This document shows, piece by piece, positions 16,806 to 23,947 of a stretch of DNA of 64,000 bases; the stretch's first letter is position 1, and each line of letters begins with the position of its first letter. The notes beneath the pieces are model-generated. The model did no database searches, was not told where the DNA came from, and saw only the letters and a program-made list of their open reading frames with translations. The translations under genes and the position numbers were made by a program. The DNA lies in contig NZ_QRGD01000001.1 of the NCBI RefSeq assembly GCF_003449015.1, positions 682,001-746,000 of the forward strand, written 5' to 3'. The DNA is from Aureibaculum luteum (GTDB lineage Bacteria > Bacteroidota > Bacteroidia > Flavobacteriales > Flavobacteriaceae).

Positions 16806-17378
16806 ATGACAGATGAAGAATTAACCTCAGGAATAATAGACGGAAATCAACTTTATTTCAAGATATTAGTTGACAAGTACCAGTCGCTTGTTTTAAATAC
16901 TTGCTTTCATTTTACACATAACAAAAACGATGCGGAAGATATTACACAAGAAGTATTTATTAAAGTATATGAGTCTATAAAAAAATTCAATTATCAATCA
17001 AAATTATCAACTTGGTTGTACAGAATAGCCGTAAACAAATCACTCAATTTTATTAGAGACAATAAAAAAAGAAATATTTTTAAAAACATTGAAAACTTAT
17101 TTAATAAAAATACTAAATACGAGCAACAAATAGAAGAGCCAACTTCAATAATAGAAGACGAATCAGACCCTATTAAAATAAAAAGGCTAAACATATTAAG
17201 AGATTCAATACAATTACTTCCCGAAAATCAAAAAACTGCTTTTATTCTTCATAAATATGAAGAGATTACTTACCAAGAAATAGCCGTAATTATGAATGTT
17301 TCATTGGCTTCAGTAGAAGGACTTATTCATAGAGCTAAAATAAATGTTCAAAAAAATATTTTAAAAAAAATAAAATAA
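16806..17378 (+). CDS. ECF-type RNA polymerase sigma factor
   Basis: A 190-residue sigma-70 family protein of ECF size. Region 2 is visible in LVDKYQSLVLNTCFHFTHNKNDAEDITQEVFIKVYESI (about residues 22-59) with YRIAVNKSLNFIRDNKKR; region 4 is LPENQKTAFILHKYEEITYQEIAVIMNVSLASVEGLIHRAKINVQ (about residues 138-182). A 45-residue acidic linker separates them. Such factors direct transcription of a small regulon and are held by an anti-sigma protein. The next genes (membrane anti-sigma candidate, periplasmic Spy-like protein, EF-hand protein) fit a metal or envelope stress response. The leader is 48 bp from the following gene. Confidence 0.9.
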   Translation: MTDEELTSGIIDGNQLYFKILVDKYQSLVLNTCFHFTHNKNDAEDITQEVFIKVYESIKKFNYQSKLSTWLYRIAVNKSLNFIRDNKKRNIFKNIENLFNKNTKYEQQIEEPTSIIEDESDPIKIKRLNILRDSIQLLPENQKTAFILHKYEEITYQEIAVIMNVSLASVEGLIHRAKINVQKNILKKIK

Positions 17379-17426
17379 AACAAAAGTTTATTCAATAAAC
17401 GGTGTCAAATAAGTAAAAGGAACACA

Positions 17427-17867
17427 ATGAAAACTCAATTATCAAATAATACATTATTGAAATTCTTTAACAAAGAACTTTCCGCTCAAGAAATGACTCG
17501 TGTAGGCAGTATTATAAATAATTCAGATAATTATAAGAGAATAGTAAATGAGTTAAAAGTGACATATAGTTTAACCAATGAAAAGGAAAAACTAGAAGAT
17601 AATCCATATTTATATATGGAAATCATTAATGAAATCACTGAAAATAAAAGCCAAAACAGTATTTATAATCCATACTTTATAAAAAGACTTTTTCAACCAA
17701 TTATAGCAATATCTTTAATTTTAACAACGCTATATACAGGTTATAGTATTGGCAATATAAACAACAAAACAAATAATGAACTAACTGCTTTTAGCAACAA
17801 ATCAGAAATTTATTTCAATGATTTACAACTCGAAACATTTGAAACCATATTGTTAATAAAAGAATAA
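17427..17867 (+). CDS. Putative membrane anti-sigma factor
   Basis: No named family is evident. A 146-residue protein with an N-terminal cytosolic helical part (NNTLLKFFNKELSAQEMTRVGSIINNSDNYKRIVNELKVTYSL, like the anti-sigma zinc-finger-less domains of Bacteroidota) and one transmembrane helix (IIAISLILTTLYTGYSIG, about residues 91-108). A short periplasmic tail follows. Its place directly after the sigma gene, with 48 bp between, and 6 bp before the Spy-like gene suggests an anti-sigma role. The assignment rests on context and topology. Confidence 0.6.
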   Translation: MKTQLSNNTLLKFFNKELSAQEMTRVGSIINNSDNYKRIVNELKVTYSLTNEKEKLEDNPYLYMEIINEITENKSQNSIYNPYFIKRLFQPIIAISLILTTLYTGYSIGNINNKTNNELTAFSNKSEIYFNDLQLETFETILLIKE

Positions 17868-17873
17868 AAATAA

Positions 17874-18386
17874 ATGGAAAGAAATACCAAAATATTAACA
17901 GGAATAATAGTGCTTTTAATACTACTTAACCTTTCTATAGTAGCAACTTTATTTTACAATAAAAATGAAGTTACAAATTATGGAGTTCAAGATAACCAGG
18001 AAATAGAAATGCCTACCAATCACTTAGGGCGTTTTTTTAGGGAAGCATTAAATCTCTCAAATGAACAACATAGAGCATTTCAGAATATAAGGCATCAGTA
18101 TCATGAAAATTCTGATATCATTATTGAAAAAATGGACAAGAATAGAAATGATTTATTAACAGCATTAGGTGCTGAAAAATCAGACACTATAATTCTCAAA
18201 AAATTATCAAAAGATATAGGTTCTCTGCATACTGAATTAAAAAATTTAACCATCCAATATTACCTTGACATGAAAGAAGTTTGCAATGAAAAGCAAAAGG
18301 TAAAATTATTTCAAACATTTAAAGCAATGGTTAATTCAAACGATATTATTTCAATGCCAGAAGAAAAAAATTATAAAAACAATTAG
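17874..18386 (+). CDS. Periplasmic Spy/CnrX-like heavy-metal resistance protein
   Basis: A 170-residue protein anchored by an N-terminal hydrophobic helix (residues 8-27). The periplasmic part has the long helical pair of the Spy/CpxP/CnrX family: HLGRFFREALNLSNEQHRAFQNIRHQYHENSDIIIEKMDKNRNDLLTAL, with the LxLSxEQxxxF motif (about residues 55-66), then LHTELKNLTIQYYLDMKEVCNEKQKVKLFQTF. Family members bind metal or act as chaperones that tell an anti-sigma factor about envelope stress. It follows the anti-sigma candidate by 6 bp, so it may be the sensing partner. Confidence 0.75.
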   Translation: MERNTKILTGIIVLLILLNLSIVATLFYNKNEVTNYGVQDNQEIEMPTNHLGRFFREALNLSNEQHRAFQNIRHQYHENSDIIIEKMDKNRNDLLTALGAEKSDTIILKKLSKDIGSLHTELKNLTIQYYLDMKEVCNEKQKVKLFQTFKAMVNSNDIISMPEEKNYKNN

Positions 18387-18412
18387 AAAAAAACATTTAA
18401 ATAGATAATAAA

Positions 18413-19543
18413 ATGAAAACAACAAAAATTATCACATTAGCATTTTTAGTAACAATATTGTTATTTAGTATCAATTCCTATTCACAAGGTGGTAGAATGG
18501 CTAAAGAAATGCAAAACAGAGCTTCTTTTGATACTTTTGATCTTGACGAAAACGGACAAATTACAGCATCAGAATTTGAAAAAGTAAGAGAGGAAAGACA
18601 AACTCAAAATGCTAAAAAAGGTGGTATGATGAGAAACAAAGCTAACGCACCATCGTTTAAAAGTATTGATTTGGATACTGACGGTGTAATTTCACCTTCA
18701 GAATTTGCAAAAAATCAAGCAAATAGATTTAATAGCAGAGCTAATACAAAAAACGGACAAGGAATGAAAGGAAGAATGCAAAACAGTGCTTCTTTTGATA
18801 CTTTTGACCTTAATAATGACGAGTTTATTTCAGCTTCAGAATTTAAAGATGTAAGAGCACAAAGACAAGCTCAAAATGCTAAAAAGGGTGGTATGATAAG
18901 AAACAAAACTACTTCACCATCTTTTGAAACTATTGACTTGAATAGTGACGGTAAACTATCTAAAGACGAATTTGCAAAAAACCAAGCAAATATGTTTAAT
19001 AGCAGATCAAATACGCAAAACAAACAAGGAATGATAGGCGGAATGCGAAACAGAGCTTCTTTTGATACTTTTGACCTTAATAAAGACGAGTTTATTTCAG
19101 CTTCAGAATTTAAAGATGTAAGAACACAAAGACAAGCTCAAAATGCCAAAAAGGGTGGTATGATGAGAAACAAAACTACTTCACCATCTTTTGAAACTAT
19201 TGATTTGAATAGTGACGGTAAACTTTCTAAAGACGAATTTTCAAAAAATCAAGCAAATATGTTTAATAGCAGATCAAATACGCAAAACAAACAAGGAATG
19301 ATAGGCGGAATGCAAAACAGAGCTTCTTTTGATACTTTTGATCTTGACGGAAACGGACAAATTACAGCGTCAGAATTTAAAAAAGTAAGAGAGGAAAGAC
19401 AAACTCAAAATGCTAAAAATGGTGGTATAATTAGAAACAAAGCTAACGCACCATCGTTTGAAAGCATTGATTTGGATACTGACGGTGTAATTTCACCTTC
19501 AGAATTTGCAAAAAATCAAGCAAATAGATTTAAAAATAAATAA
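18413..19543 (+). CDS. Exported EF-hand protein with four tandem 89-residue repeats
   Basis: A 376-residue protein with a signal peptide (cleaved after SINSYSQ, residue 25). It holds eight EF-hand loops in four tandem units of 89 residues. Unit ends are nearly canonical: DLDENGQITASE, DLDTDGVISPSE, DLNNDEFISASE, DLNSDGKLSKDE and so on. The loops DLNNDEFISASE and DLNKDEFISASE carry Glu instead of the turn Gly at position 6, so calcium affinity may be lower. The first and last units are most alike, as are the two central ones. It follows the Spy-like gene by 26 bp; a metal-binding sink for the same stress response is a reasonable guess. Confidence 0.85.
   Translation: MKTTKIITLAFLVTILLFSINSYSQGGRMAKEMQNRASFDTFDLDENGQITASEFEKVREERQTQNAKKGGMMRNKANAPSFKSIDLDTDGVISPSEFAKNQANRFNSRANTKNGQGMKGRMQNSASFDTFDLNNDEFISASEFKDVRAQRQAQNAKKGGMIRNKTTSPSFETIDLNSDGKLSKDEFAKNQANMFNSRSNTQNKQGMIGGMRNRASFDTFDLNKDEFISASEFKDVRTQRQAQNAKKGGMMRNKTTSPSFETIDLNSDGKLSKDEFSKNQANMFNSRSNTQNKQGMIGGMQNRASFDTFDLDGNGQITASEFKKVREERQTQNAKNGGIIRNKANAPSFESIDLDTDGVISPSEFAKNQANRFKNK
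18521..19540 (+). repeat. Four 267-bp coding tandem repeats
   Basis: The words GCTTCTTTTGATACTTTTGA recur at 18521, 18788, 19055 and 19322, exactly 267 bp (89 codons) apart. Nucleotide identity between units 2 and 3 is very high, which suggests recent unequal recombination or gene conversion. The last unit is cut short by the stop codon. Confidence 0.9.
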
Positions 19544-19553
19544 TTATAAATAA

Positions 19554-19726
19554 GGCTGTCTGAAAAGACTTAAACACGTCATGCTGAACTTGATTCAGCA
19601 TCTCATTATATTGATAACCAATCGCTATGAGATTCTAATTTCGAAAAGTCACGAATTTCTTATTATAAAATAAGAAAAGATTAGTAAACTAGTTTAGGTT
19701 GACGAAAAGTCATTTTTTAGACAGCC
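19554..19726. mobile_element. MITE-like element with terminal inverted repeats
   Basis: GGCTGTCTGAAAAGACTT at the left (19554-19571) pairs with AAGTCATTTTTTAGACAGCC at the right (19707-19726), with a 2-nt slip. Inside are GCTGAACTTGATTCAGC and ATCTCAT/ATGAGAT inverted pairs. The internal GTCATGCTGAACT...TTCAGCATCTCATT motif recurs at 38045. No coding capacity. Confidence 0.6.
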
Positions 19727-19754
19727 GCATTAATAATGTTATATAAAAAATAAG

Positions 19755-20543
19755 ATGGGAGATTTAATAAAAACGGTATCAATTGCTATAATAGTAAGTA
19801 TATTTTTTACTTCGTGTAATAATAGCCAAACAAAAAAAACAAAAGATATTACAATATCCCAACAAGACCTTAAAAACACAAAAGGTTATAAACTTTTGGA
19901 AAGCAAGTGCTATATCTGTCATTTTGAAGTACCCGACCCTGCCAAAATGAACCAAATGATTGCACCTCCAATGCTACGTATTAAAGAACATTATTTACCA
20001 AATTATCAAAATAAAGAAGATTTTATAAAAGCAATTACCAATATTGTAAATAACCCATCTGAAGAAAATACTTTAATGCCTGGGGCTATTAAAAAATTTA
20101 AATTAATGCCTAAATTAATTTATAATGAAGATGAGTTAAAATTAATTGCTGAAACAATTTATAAATACGAATTTGGTGCTGCCCCAAAAATGAGAATGTT
20201 AATAATGGGAGAATTACAATTAAATAATGGAAATAGATGGAAATTAAAATCTGAAACTATTAAAAAATTGGATAGTATCACAAACAGTTTATACAGCTTT
20301 AAATCTAATGATATTAAGGATTATAACCAATTTGGAAAAGATTTATTTGAACAAGCTAAGTTTATAATGTTAGATAAATCTTATACAGGTGACAAATTTG
20401 AACAAATACATAATTTTTTCAATGGTGTAGAAAGTGATATGCATTCATTAATTGAAGAAAAATCAATTGAAAATGCAAAAATTTTAATTGAAAATATGAA
20501 AACAAAATTTAATAACGTTTACAATTTCTTTGAAGTCGAATAA
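19755..20543 (+). CDS. Monohaem c-type cytochrome lipoprotein
   Basis: A 262-residue lipoprotein (lipobox IFFTSC, Cys21). The haem motif CYICH is at residues 52-56. Downstream LMPGAIKKFKLMP (about residues 114-126) provides a candidate distal Met ligand, and LKLIAETIYKYEF is the usual helix after it. The C-terminal 100 residues are helical and probably a separate four-helix bundle. The pattern fits small periplasmic electron-transfer or haem-sensing proteins. It stands 211 bp after the EF-hand gene, across a MITE-like repeat, and may belong to the same metal-response unit or be passively captured with it. Confidence 0.7.
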   Translation: MGDLIKTVSIAIIVSIFFTSCNNSQTKKTKDITISQQDLKNTKGYKLLESKCYICHFEVPDPAKMNQMIAPPMLRIKEHYLPNYQNKEDFIKAITNIVNNPSEENTLMPGAIKKFKLMPKLIYNEDELKLIAETIYKYEFGAAPKMRMLIMGELQLNNGNRWKLKSETIKKLDSITNSLYSFKSNDIKDYNQFGKDLFEQAKFIMLDKSYTGDKFEQIHNFFNGVESDMHSLIEEKSIENAKILIENMKTKFNNVYNFFEVE

Positions 20544-20544
20544 C

Positions 20545-20576
20545 CTAATGCCAACAATGTATAACTGTTAGCTATC
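20545..20576 (+). other. Short cassette junction
   Basis: The sequence CTAATGCCAACA-AT-GTATAAC-TGTTAGCTATC joins the 3' box and L''-like motif of one unit to the start box of the next, without the 200-bp core. It is the clearest compact junction in the array. Confidence 0.5.
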
Positions 20577-20596
20577 AAGTAAAAAATACAGAATTA

Positions 20597-21259
20597 ATGA
20601 AGTCATACCATATAATTTTCAATTCGAATTATCTTGATAAAATGCAAATTGACAAGGAACATCCAACTTGTAATATTAATAATCAAAATGACACGGAGTA
20701 TTTATTTGGAGGCAGTTTAAATGACGAATCCGATAAGAATTTAAATCGTTTAATAACAATCTCCCCTATTCCTAGTGGAATTGAAATATTTAATCTATCA
20801 AAACTTACTCTTGCAATTGATTTTGAATTGTTTTTCAATAGTTTGTTGTGTGATAAGTATTTATATTATCAACATGACGCAGAAGGTTATCCAACTTTAT
20901 TTACAAACGATATTATTATATCAAATGAATATGACAAAAAGCCAATAATTGAAACTAAAGTTAAACTAGGAGAAACTCCCCTTGAATGGTCAAATCAAGA
21001 ATGGGAAGAGGGAAATAATAACAAAATCGGAGGAGTTCCAACTTGGGTGCAAGAACCTGAATATTTGAATTGTCCTTGCTGTAAAGAAAAAATGAAATTC
21101 TTAATGCATTTAAATAGTGATTTACCAGTGAATGAACCAGAGTCATTACAAGATGGACGAATTTACAAAGACACAATAATGTTTGGAAGTGGAGGAATTT
21201 GCTACGTTTATTGGTGTAATAAAGATAGAATTAGTGGATACCTATGGCAAAGTACGTAA
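20597..21259 (+). CDS. DUF1963/YwqG-like protein
   Basis: A 220-residue cytosolic protein with the DUF1963 signature in its C-terminal half: KIGGVPTWVQEPEYLNCPCCKEKMKFLMHLNSDLP (about residues 142-176), followed by GSGGICYVYWCN. The CPCC knuckle (about residues 157-160) may bind zinc. The N-terminal half matches less clearly. DUF1963 proteins are widespread, often in toxin-immunity or mobile settings, but their biochemical function is unknown. It sits alone in a unit with the start box GTTAGCTATC and the end box ACAGCTAGCAC. Confidence 0.75.
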   Translation: MKSYHIIFNSNYLDKMQIDKEHPTCNINNQNDTEYLFGGSLNDESDKNLNRLITISPIPSGIEIFNLSKLTLAIDFELFFNSLLCDKYLYYQHDAEGYPTLFTNDIIISNEYDKKPIIETKVKLGETPLEWSNQEWEEGNNNKIGGVPTWVQEPEYLNCPCCKEKMKFLMHLNSDLPVNEPESLQDGRIYKDTIMFGSGGICYVYWCNKDRISGYLWQST

Positions 21260-21273
21260 TATTAAAAACTAGA

Positions 21274-21405
21274 ACAGCTAGCACTGTAAATACCAATTTT
21301 TTGACGGTAACCCCTTTTTTTTTATAACTTAACTTACTAATTTAGTAACGCTAACTCCAATTTTCTCCCTTCCTACCGAAGTCTTAAAATTTAGATTACC
21401 TCTAG
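21274..21405 (+). repeat. Intergenic cassette-site repeat, truncated copy
   Basis: Begins with the end box ACAGCTAGCAC, then GACGGTAACCCCTTTTTTTTTATAACTTAACTTAC, TTAGTAACGCTAACTCCAATTTTCTCCCTTCC and AAAATTTAGATTACC. The right half (hairpin, GTTATAC) is missing; the GH5 gene on the minus strand ends 8 bp later. Confidence 0.75.
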
Positions 21406-21412
21406 TTGTTAA

Positions 21413-22600
21413 CTATTTAACCGCGTTTTTAATTATTGTTTCTGCCTGTTCTACTGAAGTCCAAGTTAAAGTATTTCGATTAAACAATTGATAATTACCG
21501 CCATCATCCCACAGAATGGTTAATAAATCTCTTGCAGTTGCTTCTTTAGCATAAAACGCAGCATATTCAATACGATTTTTAACCGCTATAGTCTTTTTTG
21601 TTGCCCATTCTCCCAATATAACAGGGCGTTTTTCTTCAACAATCCATTTTTGTCTAATTTTATCAAACTCGGCTCTCAAATCTGCTTTGTCTTGAGCAGA
21701 CCCCCATGTTCCTTGACCTTCTAGGGCAAACAAATAAGGAAAATAAGAGTGCAAAGAAATAATAATCTTTGGGTCATTATTTGGAATAACTAATCCGTTC
21801 ATTGCGTCAGGAGAAGTGCTTGCTGCCCAAGTAGGTATCATAAGATGCCTTTTCGCGTTGTTACCACCAGTTGCTCTTATAGCATCTACTGATGTTTTAA
21901 GATAATCATTAATAATATTTCGCCCCTCTAGAGTACCTCCAGTCCATTCCTGCGGAATGTTTTTGATTCTAGGTTCGTTCATTACTTCAAAAATTAAAGA
22001 TTCATTGTATTCTTTAAAATAGGTAGCCACTTGTGTCCATAGACTGTGCATACGCTTTTTAACATTCACAGCTAAAGATGGTATGGGTTTGGCCCACTCA
22101 TTATCATGGTGTAAGTCTATTATTACGTGCATTTGATTCTCTAAACCATAATCGATTACCTTTTTAATTCTTTCAAGGTAATTCAGTTCAATTTGATAAG
22201 GTGCAATAGCACTTTGATTCCACTCCCAAGTAACAGGTATTCTTAGCGTTTTGAATCCCATCTCACTTACGGCATCAATTATTGCTTTGTTGGGAAGTGG
22301 ATTTCCCCAATCGGTCTTATCTTTAGAAACCACATCAAAACTATTTCCAAGATTCCATCCTACACCCATTTCAGCTACCAATTCAAAGGAAGTAATATCA
22401 CGAGCTTCACCAATTCCGAGCATACTTGAGTCTACCGCAGCAGTGGGCAGGTCGGGTTGTAGATCTTGAACAGGGATTGGGTCTGTAATCGTTGGTGTTT
22501 TATCTGATTGACCACAAGAAGAAAGGAATACGAACAAAGCAGATACGCCAATAATTATAAGTTTTCGATTAGTGGATTTTTTAAAAATTTTTGATTTCAA
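21413..22600 (-). CDS. GH5 family cellulase-type lipoprotein
   Basis: A 395-residue glycoside hydrolase family 5 protein with a lipoprotein signal (ALFVFLSSC, Cys29). The visible barrel motifs are GWNLGNSFD, FKTLRIPVTWEW, VIIDLHHDNEW and the acid/base MNEP (Glu about residue 206). The nucleophile is GEWATK (Glu about residue 330), with WDDGGNYQLFNR at the end. It cleaves beta-1,4-glucan or mannan-type polymers; the exact polymer is not decided. It is the only minus-strand gene in the accessory region, and lies between two incomplete site repeats, so it may have been inserted separately. Confidence 0.9.
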   Translation of the reverse strand: MKSKIFKKSTNRKLIIIGVSALFVFLSSCGQSDKTPTITDPIPVQDLQPDLPTAAVDSSMLGIGEARDITSFELVAEMGVGWNLGNSFDVVSKDKTDWGNPLPNKAIIDAVSEMGFKTLRIPVTWEWNQSAIAPYQIELNYLERIKKVIDYGLENQMHVIIDLHHDNEWAKPIPSLAVNVKKRMHSLWTQVATYFKEYNESLIFEVMNEPRIKNIPQEWTGGTLEGRNIINDYLKTSVDAIRATGGNNAKRHLMIPTWAASTSPDAMNGLVIPNNDPKIIISLHSYFPYLFALEGQGTWGSAQDKADLRAEFDKIRQKWIVEEKRPVILGEWATKKTIAVKNRIEYAAFYAKEATARDLLTILWDDGGNYQLFNRNTLTWTSVEQAETIIKNAVK

Positions 22601-22620
22601 AGCAACTTTTTATTTCTTAT

Positions 22621-22628
22621 CAAATTTA
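22621..22628 (-). promoter_or_regulatory. Candidate -7 promoter box for the GH5 gene
   Basis: On the minus strand this reads TAAATTTG, the Bacteroidota TAnnTTTG box, 21 bp before the GH5 start. A second box (TATCTTTG, 22639-22646) lies further upstream. No clear -33 element. Confidence 0.4.
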
Positions 22629-22897
22629 AGAATTTATTCAAAGATAAAGTCATTATTAAGCTAATGATTAACGTTTATGCTCTGATTTTAATCGAGGTGA
22701 AATAACCGATGGGTATGCTGACAGTATCAACCGCAAGAAAGAGTTCAGCTAATTCCATTTTTGCTCAATTGAAGTGTTTTTTGTCAGGAACTATCGGGTT
22801 TAAATGAAACAAAATTGGTGTCTAGAAATTGTTTTTTTTTAATTCACTCCACATTAATTCAGTTTGTATCTAAACTAATTAAAAATTATATTTGTAA
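22629..22897. other. Intergenic stretch without recognised gene
   Basis: Apart from the second -7-like box near its left end I see no gene, repeat copy or hairpin here. A 32-codon open frame at about 22709 has no supporting features. Confidence 0.5.
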
Positions 22898-23042
22898 GTA
22901 GTCGCTAAGCAAAATCCCAATTTTCTCCCTTCAATCCAGAAGCTTTAAAATTAGATTTGTTTACCTACTAAATGACGTAATATATAAGACATATAACAAC
23001 TCCCGAAACTTCGGGAAGTTATACAGATGTTGTAACACATTT
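22898..23042 (+). repeat. Intergenic cassette-site repeat, copy without left part
   Basis: GTAGTCGCTAAGCAAAATCCCAATTTTCTCCCTTCAATCCAGAAGC through TTTGTTTACCTACTAAATGACGTAA, then ACATATAAC-AACTCCCGA-AAC-TTCGGGAAG-TTATACAG and the start box TGTTGTAA (23028-23035). The strong hairpin (CCCGA/TCGGG with ATAAC/GTTAT below) is best seen here. Confidence 0.8.
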
Positions 23043-23572
23043 AACGCATAAATTTATGAGACATTCAAGAAGAGATTATATAAATTACAAAAACTTGACT
23101 ATTGAACCAATATCTAATGGCAATGCTGTCGCAGTTGGAGTAATACTTCTTATTATTTCTCTCATAATTGGAGGTTCTGATATGAAATCTGACCCGAAAT
23201 TTGAAAGTTCTTATATGTATATATTAATTGGAATGATAACGCTATCAAGAATAATACTCGTTCCTTGGATATATAAAATTTCCAAAAAAGTAGGGAAAGA
23301 TGAAATCTCGTGGACTATTTTCGGAATAATTATTCCTGCTATTACTTTAATAATTCTTGGTTTTTCAGACCTAAAAGTAAAAAGTAAAGTAGCAATGAAT
23401 ATAGTAAATAAAAAAAGAACTGAATTTAGAAATAAAACTTTTATACTAAAACATGAAATTAATGGCAATAGCGAATTAAATAAAAAAATTGATGAAATAA
23501 AAAAATCATTAAATAAAGAACTTCAAAATGAATTGAAAGAATATTATGCCTAAAAAATAACGTTTTACAACA
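23028..23572 (+). mobile_element. Putative gene cassette (membrane protein)
   Basis: The start box TGTTGTAA (23028-23035) and the end box TTACAACA (23565-23572) are perfect reverse complements. They flank exactly one gene. The end box differs from the start box of the following site copy, as expected for chimeric cassette sites. Confidence 0.55.
23056..23553 (+). CDS. Hypothetical membrane protein
   Basis: Not recognised. The 165-residue product has three hydrophobic helices: VGVILLIISLIIGG (about residues 27-40), YMYILIGMITLSRIILVPWIY (about 53-73) and WTIFGIIIPAITLIILGF (about 86-103). A lysine- and glutamate-rich, probably coiled-coil cytosolic tail follows. The layout resembles small integral membrane sensors or phage-exclusion proteins, but nothing specific can be said. 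It is the sole gene of a unit with perfect flanking boxes. Confidence 0.6.
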   Translation: MRHSRRDYINYKNLTIEPISNGNAVAVGVILLIISLIIGGSDMKSDPKFESSYMYILIGMITLSRIILVPWIYKISKKVGKDEISWTIFGIIIPAITLIILGFSDLKVKSKVAMNIVNKKRTEFRNKTFILKHEINGNSELNKKIDEIKKSLNKELQNELKEYYA

Positions 23573-23908
23573 CAACCCATACCCCATTAATTTTAGTCCA
23601 TTTATTAAATTTTTTCAAGTACTTTTAAAATAGTTGTACTTCAAACAACCCATGTCCTACATAGAATAGCACTAGCAACGATAAACCCAACCTAAACCCC
23701 TAACATTTACCGCTTTATTAGTTGTTTTATTGCACTTTTTTTCTAACTTAGCTAGCAATATTTTTTAACGCTAAACAAAACCCCAATTTTCTCCCTTCAA
23801 CCCAGAAGCTTTAAAATTTCGATTTTCTTTAGTAATTAATAACTTGAAGAAATAAATGATATAACTCACCCGAAACTTCGGGAGGTTATACAGATGTTAC
23901 CCGCAAGC
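23565..23908 (+). repeat. Intergenic cassette-site repeat, extended long copy
   Basis: The longest form: end box TTACAACA, then CATTAATTTTAG..., TTAAAATAGTTGTACTTCAAACAAC, CATGTCCTACATA(G)AATAGCACTAGCAACGA, CCCCTAACATTTACCGCTTTATTAG, T-run, AACTTAGCTAGC, AACGCTAAACAAAACCCC core, AGAAGC, hairpin CCCGAAACTTCGGG and GGTTATACAGATGTTACCCGC. The first 110 bp recur only in the copy at 28618. Confidence 0.85.
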
Positions 23909-23947
23909 TAAAAAAACTGACAAGAGTTTTAATCACAAATAAATCGC

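Larger units (their letters stand above)
16704..20566 (+). mobile_element. Putative 3.8-kb multi-gene cassette with ECF sigma operon
   Basis: The start box GTTGGCAATAAG (16704-16715) is matched after the last gene by CTAATGCCAAC (20545-20555), the reverse complement apart from one or two positions. The 3' box is followed directly by ATGTATAAC and the start box of the next unit. Inside are five genes on the + strand: sigma factor, membrane anti-sigma candidate, Spy/CnrX-like protein, EF-hand protein and a c-type cytochrome lipoprotein, plus a MITE-like repeat. Confidence 0.45.

Noticed and set aside
22709-22810. Short ORF (32 codons) between GH5 and the next repeat
   Set aside because: No signal peptide, no conserved features, no cassette boxes.
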